64,000 nt of DNA from Brenneria bubanii (GCF_022378355.1 NZ_JAKMAJ010000018.1:1-64000), one strand, 5' to 3'. Shown: positions 15,891 to 27,217, counted from the first letter of the stretch. Notes: generated by a model not told the origin, from the sequence alone. Numbers and translations are program-made.

Positions 15891-17363
15891 ATGAGCACAT
15901 CTTTGAATGAACAGGAACGACAATGGTTGGCGGGTATTGACGCATGGGTTGAGCGGCATCGTGAGGAGCTAGTCGCCGATCTTACCGAGTGGGTGCGTAT
16001 TCCCAGCGTCAGCATCAGCCAGGATGGCGCCGCGGCGCCTTTCGGCGAGAACTGCGCCCGGGTGCTGGATCTGGCGCTCAATCGCGCCCGCGAACTCGGC
16101 TTTCGTACCGAAACGCATCAGGGATATGCCGGTTCGATTATCTATGGCAATCATGCCCAGGATATCGGTCTGGCGAGCCACCTTGATGTCGTGCCGCAGG
16201 GTGAAAACTGGGTTTATCCGCCGTTTGACGTCACCCGCAAAGGCGACTTTCTGATTGGGCGCGGCGTGGCGGACAACAAAGGGCCGGCAGTGCTGGATTT
16301 GTATTTGTTGCGCTTGTTCCGCGAGCTGGGTATTCCGCTGTCGCACAATTTGCGCCTGATTTATGGTCTGGCGGAGGAGACGGGCATGGAGGATCTGGTC
16401 TGGTATGCGCGTAATGCCCCGGTGCCGGCGGTGTCCATCGTGACCGACGGCCGTTTCCCGGTCAATTATGCCCAGAAAGGGCAGATTACCCTGACGCTGA
16501 GCGTCCCTGTGGGCGAGTTATTACAGCGTTTCTCCGCCGGGGTTGCCGGCAATAGCGTGCCGGAGCGGGCGGGCGTTTTGCTGGAAAATGCCGATTTGGC
16601 AAGGCTGCAAACGGCGCTGGCGGGGCTGTCCGGACTGGCGCGAGGGCGGGTGCAGGTTGCGGCGCGTGAACAAGGCGTATGGCTGGAGGCGCAGGGCGTC
16701 GCGGGGCATGCCGCGTTTCCTGAGGGCACCTTGAGCGCCGTGCGCGTGCTGTTCTCCGCGTTACTGGAAATGCAACTGGCGACGGGGCGCGATCGGGATG
16801 TGGCGTTGTTTTTCGAGCAAGCGCTGACGTCACCCTACGGCGAATATGCCGGTATCGCGTTTGACGATCGGCCGTCCGGCAAGCTGACGTTCAATGCCGG
16901 CGTCTGGCGGCCTGACGAACCGCATGATGCGCTGCGGGTGACGCTGGATATCCGTTATCCGGTCACGGTGAAAGCGGAAGAGGTTATCGCCGGGCTGGAG
17001 AAAACGCTGGCGCCTCAGGGGATTCGGTTGTCGTCATGGAAAGATATGCCGCCGTTTTATCTCGAAGAGAGCGATCCGCGCGTGCAGATCCTACAGCAAA
17101 GCTATCAGGCCATACGCGGAACTGACGAACCGCCCTACGCGATGGGCGGCATTACCCACTCTAAAGTTCTGCCGCGGGGGATCACTTTCGGGCCGGGCTA
17201 TGCGCGTACCGAAGGCCGGATCCCCGATTTTCTGCCGCCGGGGCACGGTTTCCCGCATGGCGCGGATGAATCCTTGCATTTGCCGTCATTGCTGTCGGTG
17301 TTTCCGATTTATGTGTTATCGATTATTCGGCTGGATAATTGGTTGCGCCATAATCGGCAATAG
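15891..17363 (+). CDS. M20 family metallopeptidase (PepV/dipeptidase-like)
   Basis: A 490-residue cytoplasmic M20 peptidase. Zinc-site residues are visible: His97 and Asp99 in SHLDVVP, Asp128 in GVADNKGP, the general base pair Glu162-Glu163 in GLAEETGMED, Asp186 in VTDGRFP, and a C-terminal histidine in the HGADE motif. The dimerisation (lid) domain lies between about 190 and 370. The position inside a peptide-import operon, between the permeases and the ATPase, suggests it hydrolyses the imported peptide, which supports a scavenging pathway for one peptide class. Substrate cannot be deduced. GGAGG (TTGGAGGCAGC) precedes the ATG. Confidence 0.87.
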   Translation: MSTSLNEQERQWLAGIDAWVERHREELVADLTEWVRIPSVSISQDGAAAPFGENCARVLDLALNRARELGFRTETHQGYAGSIIYGNHAQDIGLASHLDVVPQGENWVYPPFDVTRKGDFLIGRGVADNKGPAVLDLYLLRLFRELGIPLSHNLRLIYGLAEETGMEDLVWYARNAPVPAVSIVTDGRFPVNYAQKGQITLTLSVPVGELLQRFSAGVAGNSVPERAGVLLENADLARLQTALAGLSGLARGRVQVAAREQGVWLEAQGVAGHAAFPEGTLSAVRVLFSALLEMQLATGRDRDVALFFEQALTSPYGEYAGIAFDDRPSGKLTFNAGVWRPDEPHDALRVTLDIRYPVTVKAEEVIAGLEKTLAPQGIRLSSWKDMPPFYLEESDPRVQILQQSYQAIRGTDEPPYAMGGITHSKVLPRGITFGPGYARTEGRIPDFLPPGHGFPHGADESLHLPSLLSVFPIYVLSIIRLDNWLRHNRQ

Positions 17364-17390
17364 TCGGCGTCTTGCGAACGAGGTGTATTG

Positions 17391-19028
17391 ATGACGCTTT
17401 CCCCAGCAGCGCTGTTGTTGTCCGTACGCGCGCTGAATGTGAGCTTTAGGCAGGCATCGGCAGAGCAATCGGTGCTGACGGATATTCATTTTGATCTTTA
17501 CCGTGGAGAAGTGCTGGCGCTGGTTGGCGAGTCCGGCTCCGGTAAGAGCCTGACGGCGCTATCGATACTCGGTTTGTTGCCTGCCAATGCCCGCGTCAGC
17601 GGCGAAATCCTCTACGCCGGGCAGTCGCTGCTCGCGGCGTCGGAACATCAATTAAGGCTGATTCGCGGCAAACGTATCGCCATGATTTTTCAGGATCCGC
17701 GTCTGGCATTAGATCCGGTGTTCCGTATCGGCGAACAAATTATCGAAGCGCTGCGGACGCATAACACAACGCTCAGTCGCACCGCCGCCCGATCGCGCGC
17801 CCGTGAGCTGCTGGAATTGGTGGATATTCCCGATGCCGTCAGGCGGATTGATGCTTACCCGCACGAACTGTCCGGCGGCCAGTGTCAGCGGGTGATGATC
17901 GCCATGGCGCTGGCGTGCGATCCGGAAATTCTGATTGCCGACGAGCCCACCACGGCGCTGGATGCCACGGTGCAGAAAGAGATCCTTCAGGTATTGCGCC
18001 GCCTGCGTCAGCGTATCTCCATCGGCGTATTGCTAATCACCCATGATATGGGGGTGGTGGCGGAAAGCGCCGATAGGGTGATTGTGCTACGTCGTGGACG
18101 CATTGAGGAAATTGCGGATGTCGCGGCCTTGTTTCATCAGCCGCAAGCGGCGTATACCCGGGAACTGCTGGCGGCGATCCCAGGTTATAGCCGCCATGCG
18201 TCAGACTCGCCGTCTCCCATGTCGGCGCTGGTCAGGGTGGAAGGACTGTGTGTGGAATATCGCCGCCATCGTCAGCATGTTCGTGCGCTGGACGATATTT
18301 CATTGACCTTGTCGGAAGGTTGCTTTACCGGCGTCGTGGGAGAGTCCGGTTCCGGTAAATCAACATTGGGGCGAGTGCTGGGCGGCCTGAGCGCGCCCGG
18401 CATCGGCAACGTGATTATCGACGGCGTCAATATGGCGACCGGTCGGCGGCAGGATATTCGCCGCGTGCGCCAGCAGATTGGCGTTGTCTTTCAGAGCCCG
18501 CGCAGCTCGCTTAACCCGCGGTATACCGTGGCTCAGTCGATAGCTGAGCCGTTATCGGTACACAGCGGCCTTGCCAGGCCGGACATCGACGCACGGGTGG
18601 ACCATTTGCTGGCGCAGGTAGGATTGGGGCGTGCGTGGCGCAATCGTTACCCGCATGAATTATCCGGCGGGCAGTGCCAGCGTGTGGCCATCGCCCGTGC
18701 GCTGGCGCTGAAGCCGACGCTGCTGATCGCCGATGAACCAACATCGGCGTTGGATGTGTCGGTACAGGCGCATATTCTAGCGCTGTTGAAAAATCTGCAA
18801 CGGGAATATCGCTTTAGCTGTTTGTTCATTAGTCACGACCTGGCGGTGGTCGGCGAATTGTGCCGTGACGTGCTGGTGCTAAAGGCGGGTCGTCTGGTTG
18901 AATCGGGCGATGTCGATAAGGTGTTGCATCATCCCGAACATCCCTATACCCGGAAACTGCTCGCCAGCGTACTTCATCCGCTGGCGGGTCGAGGGGGCGG
19001 GTCGGTCGATGACGGGTTCCATCCGTGA
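17391..19028 (+). CDS. double-domain peptide ABC transporter ATPase (DppD-DppF fusion)
   Basis: A 545-residue protein joining two complete nucleotide-binding domains. The first has Walker A GESGSGKS (about 47-54), signature ELSGGQCQR (about 160) and Walker B LIADEPTTALD. The second repeats them with GESGSGKST (about 318), ELSGGQCQR (about 424) and LIADEPTSALD. Each half ends with the oligopeptide-type C-terminal stretch (HQPQAAYTRELL and HHPEHPYTRKLL). Most peptide importers use separate D and F subunits; the fusion is known in GsiA/YejF-type systems. It would energise the two upstream permeases. The ATG at 17391 is preferred to the TTG just before it because of GAGG upstream. Confidence 0.92.
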   Translation: MTLSPAALLLSVRALNVSFRQASAEQSVLTDIHFDLYRGEVLALVGESGSGKSLTALSILGLLPANARVSGEILYAGQSLLAASEHQLRLIRGKRIAMIFQDPRLALDPVFRIGEQIIEALRTHNTTLSRTAARSRARELLELVDIPDAVRRIDAYPHELSGGQCQRVMIAMALACDPEILIADEPTTALDATVQKEILQVLRRLRQRISIGVLLITHDMGVVAESADRVIVLRRGRIEEIADVAALFHQPQAAYTRELLAAIPGYSRHASDSPSPMSALVRVEGLCVEYRRHRQHVRALDDISLTLSEGCFTGVVGESGSGKSTLGRVLGGLSAPGIGNVIIDGVNMATGRRQDIRRVRQQIGVVFQSPRSSLNPRYTVAQSIAEPLSVHSGLARPDIDARVDHLLAQVGLGRAWRNRYPHELSGGQCQRVAIARALALKPTLLIADEPTSALDVSVQAHILALLKNLQREYRFSCLFISHDLAVVGELCRDVLVLKAGRLVESGDVDKVLHHPEHPYTRKLLASVLHPLAGRGGGSVDDGFHP

Positions 19029-19036
19029 GGCCAGCC

Positions 19037-20698
19037 TTACGCGGCCAGCAGCTCTTTGGCGTTCGCCAGCGTATTTTTCGTGACGGCGCTGCCGCCCAGC
19101 AAGCGCGCCAGCTCCTGCAAACGGGCGCGTTTATCAAGCGGCTGCATCAAGGTTTCCGTTTCCGCGCCGTCCGTCTGCTTGCTGACAAAAAAGTGATGAT
19201 GGCCACAACCGGCGACCTGAGGCAAGTGGGTGACGCACATCACCTGCGTGGATTCGCCAAGCTGACGCAGCATTTTTCCGACAATAGCCGCCGTCGGGCC
19301 GCTGATCCCGACATCGACTTCATCAAAAATCAGCGCCGGCGTATCCATTTTACGTGCGGTGATCACCTGAATAATCAACGCGATACGCGACAACTCCCCG
19401 CCGGAGGCTACTTTAGCCAATGACTGGTGCGGTTGACCGGGATTGGTGGTGACGCGAAATTCGATGCTGTCCGCGCCGTTGGCCGTCAGGTTGTCAGGCG
19501 TAAACTTCACATCGATAGTGAAATGCCCGTGCGGCATGGCCAGATCGTGCATATTTCCGGTGATCAGCTGCGCCAGCTCTTTGGCGTGGTGCTGACGACG
19601 GGCGTGCAACTGCTCGGCAACGTGCAGCGCCTGCTGACGGTACTCACTGACGGCGAGACTCAGGGCGTCATGATCGCTGACCTGCTGCACCAGCGACTGC
19701 TGTTCTTCCAGTAGCTGCTGATGAAACAGCGGCAACGCCTCCGGCTGGATATGGTGTTTACGCGCCAGCGCCAACTGGCGCGATAGCCGTTGTTCAAGTT
19801 CATAGAGCCGGATCGGATCGAGATCCATCCGTTCACTGTAATGGCGCAGCTCATCGCTGGCCTCCGTGAGCTGGATGCCGGCTTCTTCCAGCATGGTCAG
19901 CACGCCGGACAGCTTCTCATCCATGCCGACCAGTTCGCCGAGCCGCTGTTTTACGCTATGCAACATGCCGAGCATGTTTTGTTCTTCGTCTTCGCTGAGC
20001 AGCTGTAATGCCTGCTGGCTAAGCGCCAGCAACTGTCCGCTGTTCGACAGACGTTTATACTCGGCGTCGACCTGTTCGTATTCGCCGACCTGCGGGGCAA
20101 ATTCATTCAGTTCCTTCAATTGGTACTGCAGCAGCTCGCGGCGCGCTTCCCGTTCTATGGCGGCCTGTTGCAACTGCGCCAGCGAACGGCAGCTCTGGTG
20201 CCACTGTTGCCAGACTTGCTGCATGGCGCCAAGCAACGGTGCCTCATCGGCGTAGGCATCCAACAGATGTTTCTGATGCTCTGGTTTGAGCAGTAGCTGA
20301 TGGGCGTGCTGGCCATGCAGTTGAATCAGCAACTGGCCGAGTTCGCGCAGTTGCGAAAGCGGCACCGCCGTCCCGTTGATAAAACCGCGCGAGCGGCCGT
20401 CTGCGCCAATCACCCGGCGCAGCAGGCATTCGTTGCTGTCATCCAGTTGATTCTGTTCCAGCCACCGGCGCGCGCTGGGCGTGTCCGCGAGCGAGAAGCG
20501 GGCGCAGATGTCCGCGCGGGACGCGCCGGGTCTTACCATGCTGGCGTCAGAACGATTGCCCAGGCACAGGCCGAGGGCATCAATAGCGATGGATTTACCG
20601 GCACCGGTTTCCCCGGTGATCACGCTCATTCCCGCCTGAAAATCGATTTCTAACTCACGCACAATGGCGAAGTTACTGATAGTGAGTTGCGCCAGCAT
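19037..20698 (-). CDS. recN: DNA repair protein RecN
   Basis: RecN, 553 residues, an SMC-like ATPase for double-strand-break repair in the cytoplasm. It starts [19 protein letters not shown] with Walker A GETGAGKS (29-36). A long coiled-coil centre (about 150-350) follows, then the ABC signature [15 protein letters not shown] and Walker [14 protein letters not shown]. The start Met at 20698 matches the known length. The upstream DNA carries LexA operators, so it is SOS-induced. The gene is convergent with the peptide transporter (nine bases between stops), while in E. coli bamE follows directly. Confidence 0.97.
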   Translation of the reverse strand: MLAQLTISNFAIVRELEIDFQAGMSVITGETGAGKSIAIDALGLCLGNRSDASMVRPGASRADICARFSLADTPSARRWLEQNQLDDSNECLLRRVIGADGRSRGFINGTAVPLSQLRELGQLLIQLHGQHAHQLLLKPEHQKHLLDAYADEAPLLGAMQQVWQQWHQSCRSLAQLQQAAIEREARRELLQYQLKELNEFAPQVGEYEQVDAEYKRLSNSGQLLALSQQALQLLSEDEEQNMLGMLHSVKQRLGELVGMDEKLSGVLTMLEEAGIQLTEASDELRHYSERMDLDPIRLYELEQRLSRQLALARKHHIQPEALPLFHQQLLEEQQSLVQQVSDHDALSLAVSEYRQQALHVAEQLHARRQHHAKELAQLITGNMHDLAMPHGHFTIDVKFTPDNLTANGADSIEFRVTTNPGQPHQSLAKVASGGELSRIALIIQVITARKMDTPALIFDEVDVGISGPTAAIVGKMLRQLGESTQVMCVTHLPQVAGCGHHHFFVSKQTDGAETETLMQPLDKRARLQELARLLGGSAVTKNTLANAKELLAA

Positions 20699-20725
20699 GA
20701 TAGTTTTCCTGTATGTAATAACAAG

Positions 20726-20763
20726 GTGTGAATGCATACAGTATAAACTGGTTTTATATACAG
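20726..20763 (-). promoter_or_regulatory. LexA boxes of recN
   Basis: On the + strand CTG-GTTTTATATA-CAG (20748-20763) is a perfect CTG-N10-CAG SOS box. A weaker one, GTG-TGAATGCATA-CAG (20726-20741), lies next to it and nearer the start codon. Two or more LexA sites before recN are known in E. coli. Confidence 0.85.
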
Positions 20764-20783
20764 TAAAGCGGTGAGCGGCAATT

Positions 20784-21662
20784 TTAGAATAATTTTTTAG
20801 ACCAGCCTAGTTTTGTGCTTAGTGTATTGAAATAATTATAATTTTTGGGGTGGATAAGATTAAGGGCATATTCGCTGCGGCGAACTAAGACCTCTTCCTT
20901 TTCCTGTACAGGAAGCGAAATTTGGCTGTCGCAGCTGATTTCCAAATCGCTGGTGATGTGGGAAAACTTTAGCCGGATAGTGCTGCTGCTGTTGATGACC
21001 AGCGGTCGCGCTGAAAGCGTATGGGGAAACATGGGCACCAGCGTAATGGCATCCAGCGAAGGGGTCAGGATCGGGCCGCCGGCGGATAAAGAGTAGGCGG
21101 TCGAACCGGTCGGCGTGGAAATGATCAGGCCGTCAGAACGTTGGGAAAATGCAAAACTGTCGTCAATATAGACTTCAAACTCAATCATATGCGCCACTTT
21201 GCCCGGGTGGAGCACCACTTCATTTATGGCGGTGCTGCTGCTGCTGGGCCGATCGGCGCGGCAGATACGCGCTTCCAGCATAAAGCGTCGCTCGCTCAGA
21301 TATTGGCCGTTTAACACATCGGAAAGTTGCTGTTGGGCGTGGTCGGGGTCCAGATCGGTCAGAAAGCCGAGATTGCCGCGGTTTACGCCGATGACCTGAA
21401 TATCATAGCGCGATAGAACCCGGGCCGCGCCGAGCATATTGCCGTCGCCGCCCACCACTACCGCCAGATCGGCCTTTTGTCCAATTTCGGCCAGGCTGCC
21501 GGTCTGGGCGTTTTTCAGATTCAGTTCGAGGGCGATTTGCTGCTCAATCAGCACCGAATAACCGATACCGGTCAGCCAATGATAGAGCATTTCGTGGGTC
21601 GCCAGCGCGGAAGGATGGCGCGGATGGCCTACTATGCCAATACAATTAAACGGTTTATTCAT
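20784..21662 (-). CDS. nadK: NAD kinase
   Basis: NadK, 292 residues, phosphorylates NAD to NADP in the cytoplasm. The GGDG motif is at 71-74 ([14 protein letters not shown]). [11 protein letters not shown] follows, and the catalytic/NAD-binding stretch [23 protein letters not shown] and the [11 protein letters not shown] segment are all canonical. The full-length protein starts with [16 protein letters not shown]. It is upstream of recN on the same strand but separated by the LexA-controlled promoter, and diverges from grpE. Confidence 0.97.
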   Translation of the reverse strand: MNKPFNCIGIVGHPRHPSALATHEMLYHWLTGIGYSVLIEQQIALELNLKNAQTGSLAEIGQKADLAVVVGGDGNMLGAARVLSRYDIQVIGVNRGNLGFLTDLDPDHAQQQLSDVLNGQYLSERRFMLEARICRADRPSSSSTAINEVVLHPGKVAHMIEFEVYIDDSFAFSQRSDGLIISTPTGSTAYSLSAGGPILTPSLDAITLVPMFPHTLSARPLVINSSSTIRLKFSHITSDLEISCDSQISLPVQEKEEVLVRRSEYALNLIHPKNYNYFNTLSTKLGWSKKLF

Positions 21663-21726
21663 TGCTGTCGTTATCCTCGGCGTGATGAAGCCCTGGGGCG
21701 GGGAAAATCAATATGTGACTGGTTCC

Positions 21727-21752
21727 CTTGAATCCCCGGTTTTGATCCCCAT
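21727..21752 (+). promoter_or_regulatory. sigma-32 heat-shock promoter of grpE
   Basis: CTTGAA (21727-21732) and CCCCAT (21747-21752) are separated by 14 bases, a near-consensus sigma-32 promoter 44 bases before the grpE ATG. Confidence 0.85.
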
Positions 21753-21795
21753 AATAAGCAACTAGCGAGATTAATGCTAAAACGCGGAGAATTTC

Positions 21796-22371
21796 ATGAG
21801 TAGTAAAGAACAGAACACGCCTGACGAGCAAGTATTGGATCAAACGGATACGGCAAAAGGGCAGCAAGCGGAAGATGCGGCGTCAGCCGACCCACGCGAT
21901 GCGCGTATTGCCGAGCTGGAAGCGCAATTGAGCGAGTTGCAGCAGCGTGAGCGCGACAATGTACTGCGTGCCCGGGCTGAAGCCGATAATATTCGCCGTC
22001 GTGCGGAAATGGACGTTGAGAAGGCGCATAAATTCGCGGTGGAAAAATTTGCCAGCGAAATGTTGCCGGTAATCGATAACCTTGAACGCGCGCTGGATTT
22101 GGCTGATAAATCCAATGAAACCCTGGCGCCGATGGTTGAAGGTATCGAATTGACGTTGAAATCACTGTTGGATGCCGTACATAAGTTCGGTATCGAAGTG
22201 ATTGGGGAGGTGAATGTGCCCTTCAACCCAGAAGTTCATCAGGCCATGACCATGCTGGAATCCGCCGATCACGAACCTAATCACGTCATGATGGTGATGC
22301 AAAAAGGCTACACGCTCAACGGCCGTTTGCTGCGTCCTGCAATGGTGGCGGTATCTAAAGCGAAGGCCTGA
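21796..22371 (+). CDS. grpE: nucleotide exchange factor GrpE
   Basis: GrpE, 191 residues, releases ADP from DnaK in the cytoplasmic chaperone cycle. The N-terminal 35 residues are acidic and disordered. Residues 36-90 form the long dimeric coiled coil ([38 protein letters not shown]). The beta domain includes GVEVIG-like [20 protein letters not shown] and the typical end [20 protein letters not shown]. Shine-Dalgarno GGAG precedes the ATG, and a heat-shock promoter lies upstream. The gene is followed by a terminator. Confidence 0.97.
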   Translation: MSSKEQNTPDEQVLDQTDTAKGQQAEDAASADPRDARIAELEAQLSELQQRERDNVLRARAEADNIRRRAEMDVEKAHKFAVEKFASEMLPVIDNLERALDLADKSNETLAPMVEGIELTLKSLLDAVHKFGIEVIGEVNVPFNPEVHQAMTMLESADHEPNHVMMVMQKGYTLNGRLLRPAMVAVSKAKA

Positions 22372-22481
22372 TACTCTTCATCTTTCAAGCTGCGGGTGTG
22401 GATTTCTCAGGCCCGCGGCCGTGAGCAGAAGTCTGTTTTCGCCCTTTGTTTTTTAGGGAGAACGGCGTTATCAGTAGTCTG

Positions 22482-22509
22482 ACCCCACGCTTCGACGTGG
22501 GGTTTTTTG
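22482..22509 (+). terminator. terminator of grpE
   Basis: ACCCCACG-cttcga-CGTGGGGT stem followed by TTTTTTG, about 110 bases after the grpE stop. The segment just after grpE (22375-22400) resembles one end of an ERIC element. Confidence 0.85.
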
Positions 22510-22614
22510 TTTATATTTTGTTAATATTTTTTTATTAAAAGGGTGTTTTTTATCTTCTCGATAGACCATCATCTTTATCTATTAGAGGAATTGGTATTAC
22601 CATTCTAGATGCAC

Positions 22615-22631
22615 TTGATAATCATTATCAA
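22615..22631 (+). promoter_or_regulatory. Fur box upstream of mntH
   Basis: TTGATAATCATTATCAA is an 8-1-8 perfect inverted repeat matching the Fur consensus, 44 bases before the mntH ATG. I do not see the MntR palindrome known from E. coli mntH. Confidence 0.8.
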
Positions 22632-22674
22632 TTCTGTGAAAGTATTAAAACAACAGAGTCAGAAGGGTCATACT

Positions 22675-23913
22675 ATGCCGAGCAGTCGAGTCGCCGAGTC
22701 AGCAAGCCGTACATCGCGAAAGGTTAAACTTTCTTTGATGGGACCGGCGTTTATCGCGGCTATCGGTTACATCGACCCCGGTAACTTCGCGACCAATATC
22801 CAGTCCGGCGCGGCCTATGGCTACACCCTGCTGTGGGTGGTGGTGTGGGCCAACGTGATGGCGATGTTGATCCAACTGCTGTCGGCCAAACTGGGTATCG
22901 CCACCGGGAGAAATCTGGCTGAACTGATCCGCGATCGTTTTCCGCGTCCCGCCGTCTGGGCTTACTGGGTACAGGCCGAGATTATCGCCATGGCGACCGA
23001 TCTGGCTGAATTCATCGGCGCCGCCATCGGTTTCAAGCTGCTGTTGGGCGTTTCGTTGCTCGAGGGCGCCGTTCTCACCGGTATCGCCACTTTCCTGATT
23101 TTAATGCTGCAACAGCGCGGACAGAAGCCGATGGAAATGGTGATTGGCGGGCTGTTGCTGTTTGTCGCCGCGGCTTACATTGTTGAGCTGGTGTTCTCGC
23201 AACCGGAACTGGCGGCGCTGACTCGCGGCATCGTCATTCCCAGTCTGCCGACCTCGGACGCGGTTTTTCTGGCGGCGGGCGTGCTGGGGGCCACGATTAT
23301 GCCTCATGTCATCTACCTGCACTCATCCCTGACGCAGCATGAAGGGGGACATACCAAAGCCGAACGTTATTCCGCCACCAAAGTCGACGTCGCTATCGCC
23401 ATGACCGTCGCCGGGTTTGTGAACCTGGCGATGATGGCGACCGCGGCGGCGGCTTTTCACTTTAGCGGCAATCAGAATATCGTCGATTTGGATCGCGCCT
23501 ATCTGACGCTCGAACCCTTGCTGGGCAAAGCGGCGGCGACGATTTTCGGCCTGAGCCTGGTCGCGGCGGGACTATCTTCAACCGTGGTCGGCACGCTGGC
23601 CGGGCAAGTAGTGATGCAGGGGTTCGTTCGTTTCCACATCCCGCTGTGGGTGCGTCGAGCCGTCACCATGCTGCCATCATTTATCATTATCCTGTGGGGG
23701 CTGGATCCGACCCGGGTGCTGGTGTTCAGCCAGGTTATCTTGAGTTTTGGTATTGCGCTGGCGCTGATCCCGCTGCTGGCATTCACCGGAAATCGGCAAT
23801 TAATGGGGGAAATGGTCAACAGCCGGTTGATACAAAATATCGGGAAAGTGATTGTTTTTGTTGTAATATCGCTTAATGCATATCTGCTTGTCAGTATGGC
23901 TTTGGGATTGTGA
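22675..23913 (+). CDS. mntH: manganese/iron importer MntH (Nramp)
   Basis: MntH, 412 residues, is a proton-coupled Mn(II)/Fe(II) importer in the inner membrane. The Nramp signature [12 protein letters not shown] (helix 1, metal-binding Asp and Asn) is present. The helix 6 motif [15 protein letters not shown], carrying the metal-ligand region, and about eleven hydrophobic helices are also present. The Met at 22675 is chosen because the upstream extension from 22609 would run across the Fur operator. Fur control fits a role in oxidative and iron-limitation stress. It is not adjacent to nupC as in E. coli. Confidence 0.96.
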   Translation: MPSSRVAESASRTSRKVKLSLMGPAFIAAIGYIDPGNFATNIQSGAAYGYTLLWVVVWANVMAMLIQLLSAKLGIATGRNLAELIRDRFPRPAVWAYWVQAEIIAMATDLAEFIGAAIGFKLLLGVSLLEGAVLTGIATFLILMLQQRGQKPMEMVIGGLLLFVAAAYIVELVFSQPELAALTRGIVIPSLPTSDAVFLAAGVLGATIMPHVIYLHSSLTQHEGGHTKAERYSATKVDVAIAMTVAGFVNLAMMATAAAAFHFSGNQNIVDLDRAYLTLEPLLGKAAATIFGLSLVAAGLSSTVVGTLAGQVVMQGFVRFHIPLWVRRAVTMLPSFIIILWGLDPTRVLVFSQVILSFGIALALIPLLAFTGNRQLMGEMVNSRLIQNIGKVIVFVVISLNAYLLVSMALGL

Positions 23914-24051
23914 CGATACGTGCATTCCGCCGTGCCCCGCCTTATCATCAGACCGTGATTTTTTGTGGCGGGTTATCTCGCCGGTCATCTTTTTAGGCCA
24001 TCAAAGGCAGGTTGAAAATCGCTTTCGGCGATTGTTTACTGAGGGGCAGTC

Positions 24052-24627
24052 ATGTCGTCACCGATCAATATTATTGAAAAAAAGCTGTTGTCCGATCGCT
24101 GGTTTATTCTGCATAAGTATGTTTTTGATTTAAAAAGAAAGCAGGGCGGCGTGGTGCGCCAAATCCGCGAGGTTTACGATCGGGGCGACGGCGCGACAAT
24201 CCTGCTGTATAACCGGCGCAAGGGAACCGTTATCCTGACCCGGCAATTTCGTATCCCGACCTATCTGAATGGCAATGAGAGCGGCATGTTGCTGGAAGCC
24301 TGTGCCGGCATGCTGGACAGCCATTCGCCGGAGGCCTGCGTTCGCAACGAGGCGATGGAAGAAACCGGTTATGCGGTCGGAGAGGTTGAAAAATTGTTTG
24401 ATGCCTACATGTCGCCCGGCGGGGTGACGGAGCGGATCTATTTTTTCGCGGCGGAATATGATGAATCCGATCATGATAACTCGGGCGGCGGCGTCGAGGA
24501 TGAAGATATCGAAGTGCTGGAGCTGCCTTTCACACAGGCGATGGAGATGGTGAAGGATGGCCGCATTAAAGACGCGAAGACCATTATGTTGCTGCAACAC
24601 GCCTATATTCAGGGATGGTTTGCCTAG
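24052..24627 (+). CDS. nudK: GDP-mannose pyrophosphatase NudK
   Basis: NudK (YffH), 191 residues, a Nudix hydrolase that splits GDP-mannose to GMP and mannose-1-phosphate. The Nudix box spans about 86-107 ([20 protein letters not shown]), with the catalytic glutamates in the RNEAMEE part. [18 protein letters not shown] and [11 protein letters not shown] are family-typical. Shine-Dalgarno GAGG occurs upstream. It lies before maeB, as the two genes are near neighbours in E. coli. A palindromic AAAATCGCtttCGGCGATT element lies just upstream (24012-24032). Confidence 0.93.
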   Translation: MSSPINIIEKKLLSDRWFILHKYVFDLKRKQGGVVRQIREVYDRGDGATILLYNRRKGTVILTRQFRIPTYLNGNESGMLLEACAGMLDSHSPEACVRNEAMEETGYAVGEVEKLFDAYMSPGGVTERIYFFAAEYDESDHDNSGGGVEDEDIEVLELPFTQAMEMVKDGRIKDAKTIMLLQHAYIQGWFA

Positions 24628-24870
24628 TCGCTTCGCGTCATGCGGAAAATTGAATAAACCTCAGGAAATCCGCTTTCAAGCGTCGTGAGACGGCAGAACT
24701 CACTGGCGCTTATCCCATGATTCGCTGGTAAATTAATTATAGTAACTATATTAAGAGAAATTAACTCCCGGTTTTTGCATCTCTTCAAAGTTTAACAAAC
24801 CACACACATTATACTGGCCGTCTGTAACCTCATTCCCTCCCTATAACGAAAATAGACAAAGGATGTAACA

Positions 24871-27150
24871 ATGGACGATCAATTAAAACAGAGTGCATTG
24901 GATTTCCATCAATTTCCGGTACCTGGGAAAATTCAGGTATCGCCGACCAAGCCGCTGGCTACTCAGCGCGATCTGGCTTTGGCCTATTCTCCCGGCGTCG
25001 CCGCGCCTTGTCTGGAGATCGCCGAGGATCCGCTGGCCGCATACAAGTACACCGCGCGTGGCAATCTGGTGGCGGTGATCTCGAACGGCACCGCCGTGCT
25101 GGGTCTTGGCAATATCGGCGCGCTGGCCGGCAAGCCTGTTATGGAGGGAAAGGGCGTTCTGTTCAAAAAATTCTCCGGCATTGATGTATTCGATATCGAA
25201 GTGGATGAACTGGACCCGGACAAATTGATCGATGTTGTCGCCGCGCTGGAACCGACGTTCGGTGGCATCAATCTGGAGGATATTAAGGCGCCGGAGTGTT
25301 TTTACATTGAGAAGAAACTACGCGAGCGCATGAAGATCCCGGTATTTCACGACGATCAGCACGGTACCGCCATTATCTGTACCGCTGCGGTGCTTAACGG
25401 ACTGCGGGTGGTGGAAAAGAATATCGCCGATGTCCGCCTGGTGGTTTCCGGCGCCGGAGCGGCCTCTATCGCCTGCCTGAATCTGCTGGTGGCGCTGGGG
25501 CTGCAACGGCGCAATATTGTGGTTTGTGATTCACGCGGCGTGATTTATCAGGGCCGCGACGAAAACATGGAAGAGACCAAAGCCGCATACGCCGTTGAGG
25601 ATAACGGCGCCCGCAAACTGGCGGACGTGATTCCCGATGCGGATATCTTCCTAGGCTGCTCCGGCCCCGGCGTATTGAAGCCGGAGATGGTCAAAACCAT
25701 GGCGCCGCGTCCGCTGATCCTGGCGCTGGCGAATCCGGAACCGGAAATCCTGCCGCCGCTGGCGAAAGCCGTGCGCCCGGACGCCATCATCTGTACCGGC
25801 CGTTCCGACTATCCCAATCAGGTGAACAACGTACTGTGCTTCCCGTTCATCTTCCGTGGCGCGCTGGATGTCGGCGCCACCACCATCAACGAAGAGATGA
25901 AGCTGGCGTGCGTTCACGCCATCGCCAATCTGGCGCTGGCGGAACAGAGTGAAGTGGTGGCTTCCGCCTATGGCGATCAGGAACTGTCGTTCGGCGCGGA
26001 GTATTTGATTCCCAAACCTTTCGATCCGCGGCTGATTATCAAAATAGCGCCGGCGGTGGCGAAGGCGGCGATGGATTCGGGCGTGGCGACGCGGCCGATT
26101 GAAGATTTCGATGCCTATATCGAGAAATTGACTCAGTTCGTTTATAAAACCAATCTGTTTATGAAGCCAGTTTTCTCTCAGGCGCGTCAGCAGCCGCGTC
26201 GCGTGGTGCTGGCCGAAGGGGAAGATCCCCGCGTGTTGCACGCCACCCAGGAACTGGTGACGTTAGGGCTGGCTTTCCCGATATTGATCGGGCGTCCGAA
26301 TGTGATCGAAATGCGTTTGCAAAAGCTGGGCTTGCAGTTGACCATCGGAAAAGACTTTGAGGTGGTCAACAACGAGTCCGACCCGCGTTTCAAAGCGTAC
26401 TGGAGCGAGTATTTCGATATCATGAAGCGCCGCGGCGTGTCGCAGGAGAAGGCCCAGCGCGAGGTGATCGGCAATCCGACGTTGATTGGCTCCATCATGG
26501 TATTGCGCGGCGAGGCCGACGCGCTGATTTGCGGCACCATCGGAACGTATGAAGAGCACTTTGACGTGGTGGCTCGCGTCTTCGGCTACCGCGACGGCGT
26601 GCATGTGGCCGGCGCCATGAATGCGCTGCTGTTGCCAAGCGGAAATACCTTCATCGCCGATACTTACGTCAATGCCGATCCCACGCCGGAACAACTGGCT
26701 GAAATTGCTCTGATGGCGGCGAATACCGTGCGTCGTTTCGGTATCGAACCGAAAGTGGCGCTATTGTCGCATTCCAGTTTCGGCACCTCGGATTCGCCGA
26801 GCGCGCAGAAAATGCGTGCGGCGCTGGCGCTGATTAACAAACTGGCGCCGGAGCTGGAGGTCGACGGCGAAATGCACGGCGATGCCGCGTTGGTGGAGGC
26901 GATTCGCCGCGAGCAGATGCCGGACAGTCCGCTGAAAGGATCGGCCAATATTCTGATTATGCCCAATATGGAAGCGGCGCGAATCAGCTATAACCTGCTG
27001 CGGGTTTCCTCCTCGGAAGGCGTTACCGTCGGACCGGTACTGATGGGGATTGCCAAGCCGGTGCATATTCTGACGCCGATCGCGTCGGTGCGCCGGATTG
27101 TTAACATGGTGGCGCTGGCGGTGGTTGAGGCGCAAACCCAACCGCTGTAA
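24871..27150 (+). CDS. maeB: NADP-dependent malic enzyme
   Basis: MaeB, 759 residues, oxidatively decarboxylates malate to pyruvate and yields NADPH. Residues 1-about 430 form the malic enzyme part: [38 protein letters not shown] with catalytic residues, the GAGAAS nucleotide-binding loop and [13 protein letters not shown]. Residues about 430-759 form a phosphotransacetylase-like regulatory domain ([30 protein letters not shown]) that senses acetyl-CoA but is not known to be catalytic. Length is normal. It is monocistronic, ending at a strong hairpin. Confidence 0.97.
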   Translation: MDDQLKQSALDFHQFPVPGKIQVSPTKPLATQRDLALAYSPGVAAPCLEIAEDPLAAYKYTARGNLVAVISNGTAVLGLGNIGALAGKPVMEGKGVLFKKFSGIDVFDIEVDELDPDKLIDVVAALEPTFGGINLEDIKAPECFYIEKKLRERMKIPVFHDDQHGTAIICTAAVLNGLRVVEKNIADVRLVVSGAGAASIACLNLLVALGLQRRNIVVCDSRGVIYQGRDENMEETKAAYAVEDNGARKLADVIPDADIFLGCSGPGVLKPEMVKTMAPRPLILALANPEPEILPPLAKAVRPDAIICTGRSDYPNQVNNVLCFPFIFRGALDVGATTINEEMKLACVHAIANLALAEQSEVVASAYGDQELSFGAEYLIPKPFDPRLIIKIAPAVAKAAMDSGVATRPIEDFDAYIEKLTQFVYKTNLFMKPVFSQARQQPRRVVLAEGEDPRVLHATQELVTLGLAFPILIGRPNVIEMRLQKLGLQLTIGKDFEVVNNESDPRFKAYWSEYFDIMKRRGVSQEKAQREVIGNPTLIGSIMVLRGEADALICGTIGTYEEHFDVVARVFGYRDGVHVAGAMNALLLPSGNTFIADTYVNADPTPEQLAEIALMAANTVRRFGIEPKVALLSHSSFGTSDSPSAQKMRAALALINKLAPELEVDGEMHGDAALVEAIRREQMPDSPLKGSANILIMPNMEAARISYNLLRVSSSEGVTVGPVLMGIAKPVHILTPIASVRRIVNMVALAVVEAQTQPL

Positions 27151-27163
27151 GTCAGGTTGCGTT

Positions 27164-27207
27164 AAAAAGGCCTGCCGACGCATACTGCGCCGGCAGGCCT
27201 TTTTTTA
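27164..27207. terminator. bidirectional terminator between maeB and yaiI
   Basis: AAAAAGGCCTGCCG and CGGCAGGCCTTTTTTT form a long stem with a 13-base loop. A-run on one side and T-run on the other allow it to end both convergent transcripts. Confidence 0.92.
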
Positions 27208-27217
27208 TCCGATAATG

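Noticed and set aside
16466-16833. Long open frames opposite the M20 peptidase and other GC-rich genes
   Set aside because: They are antisense shadows of well-supported genes, with biased Arg/Ala/Pro composition.
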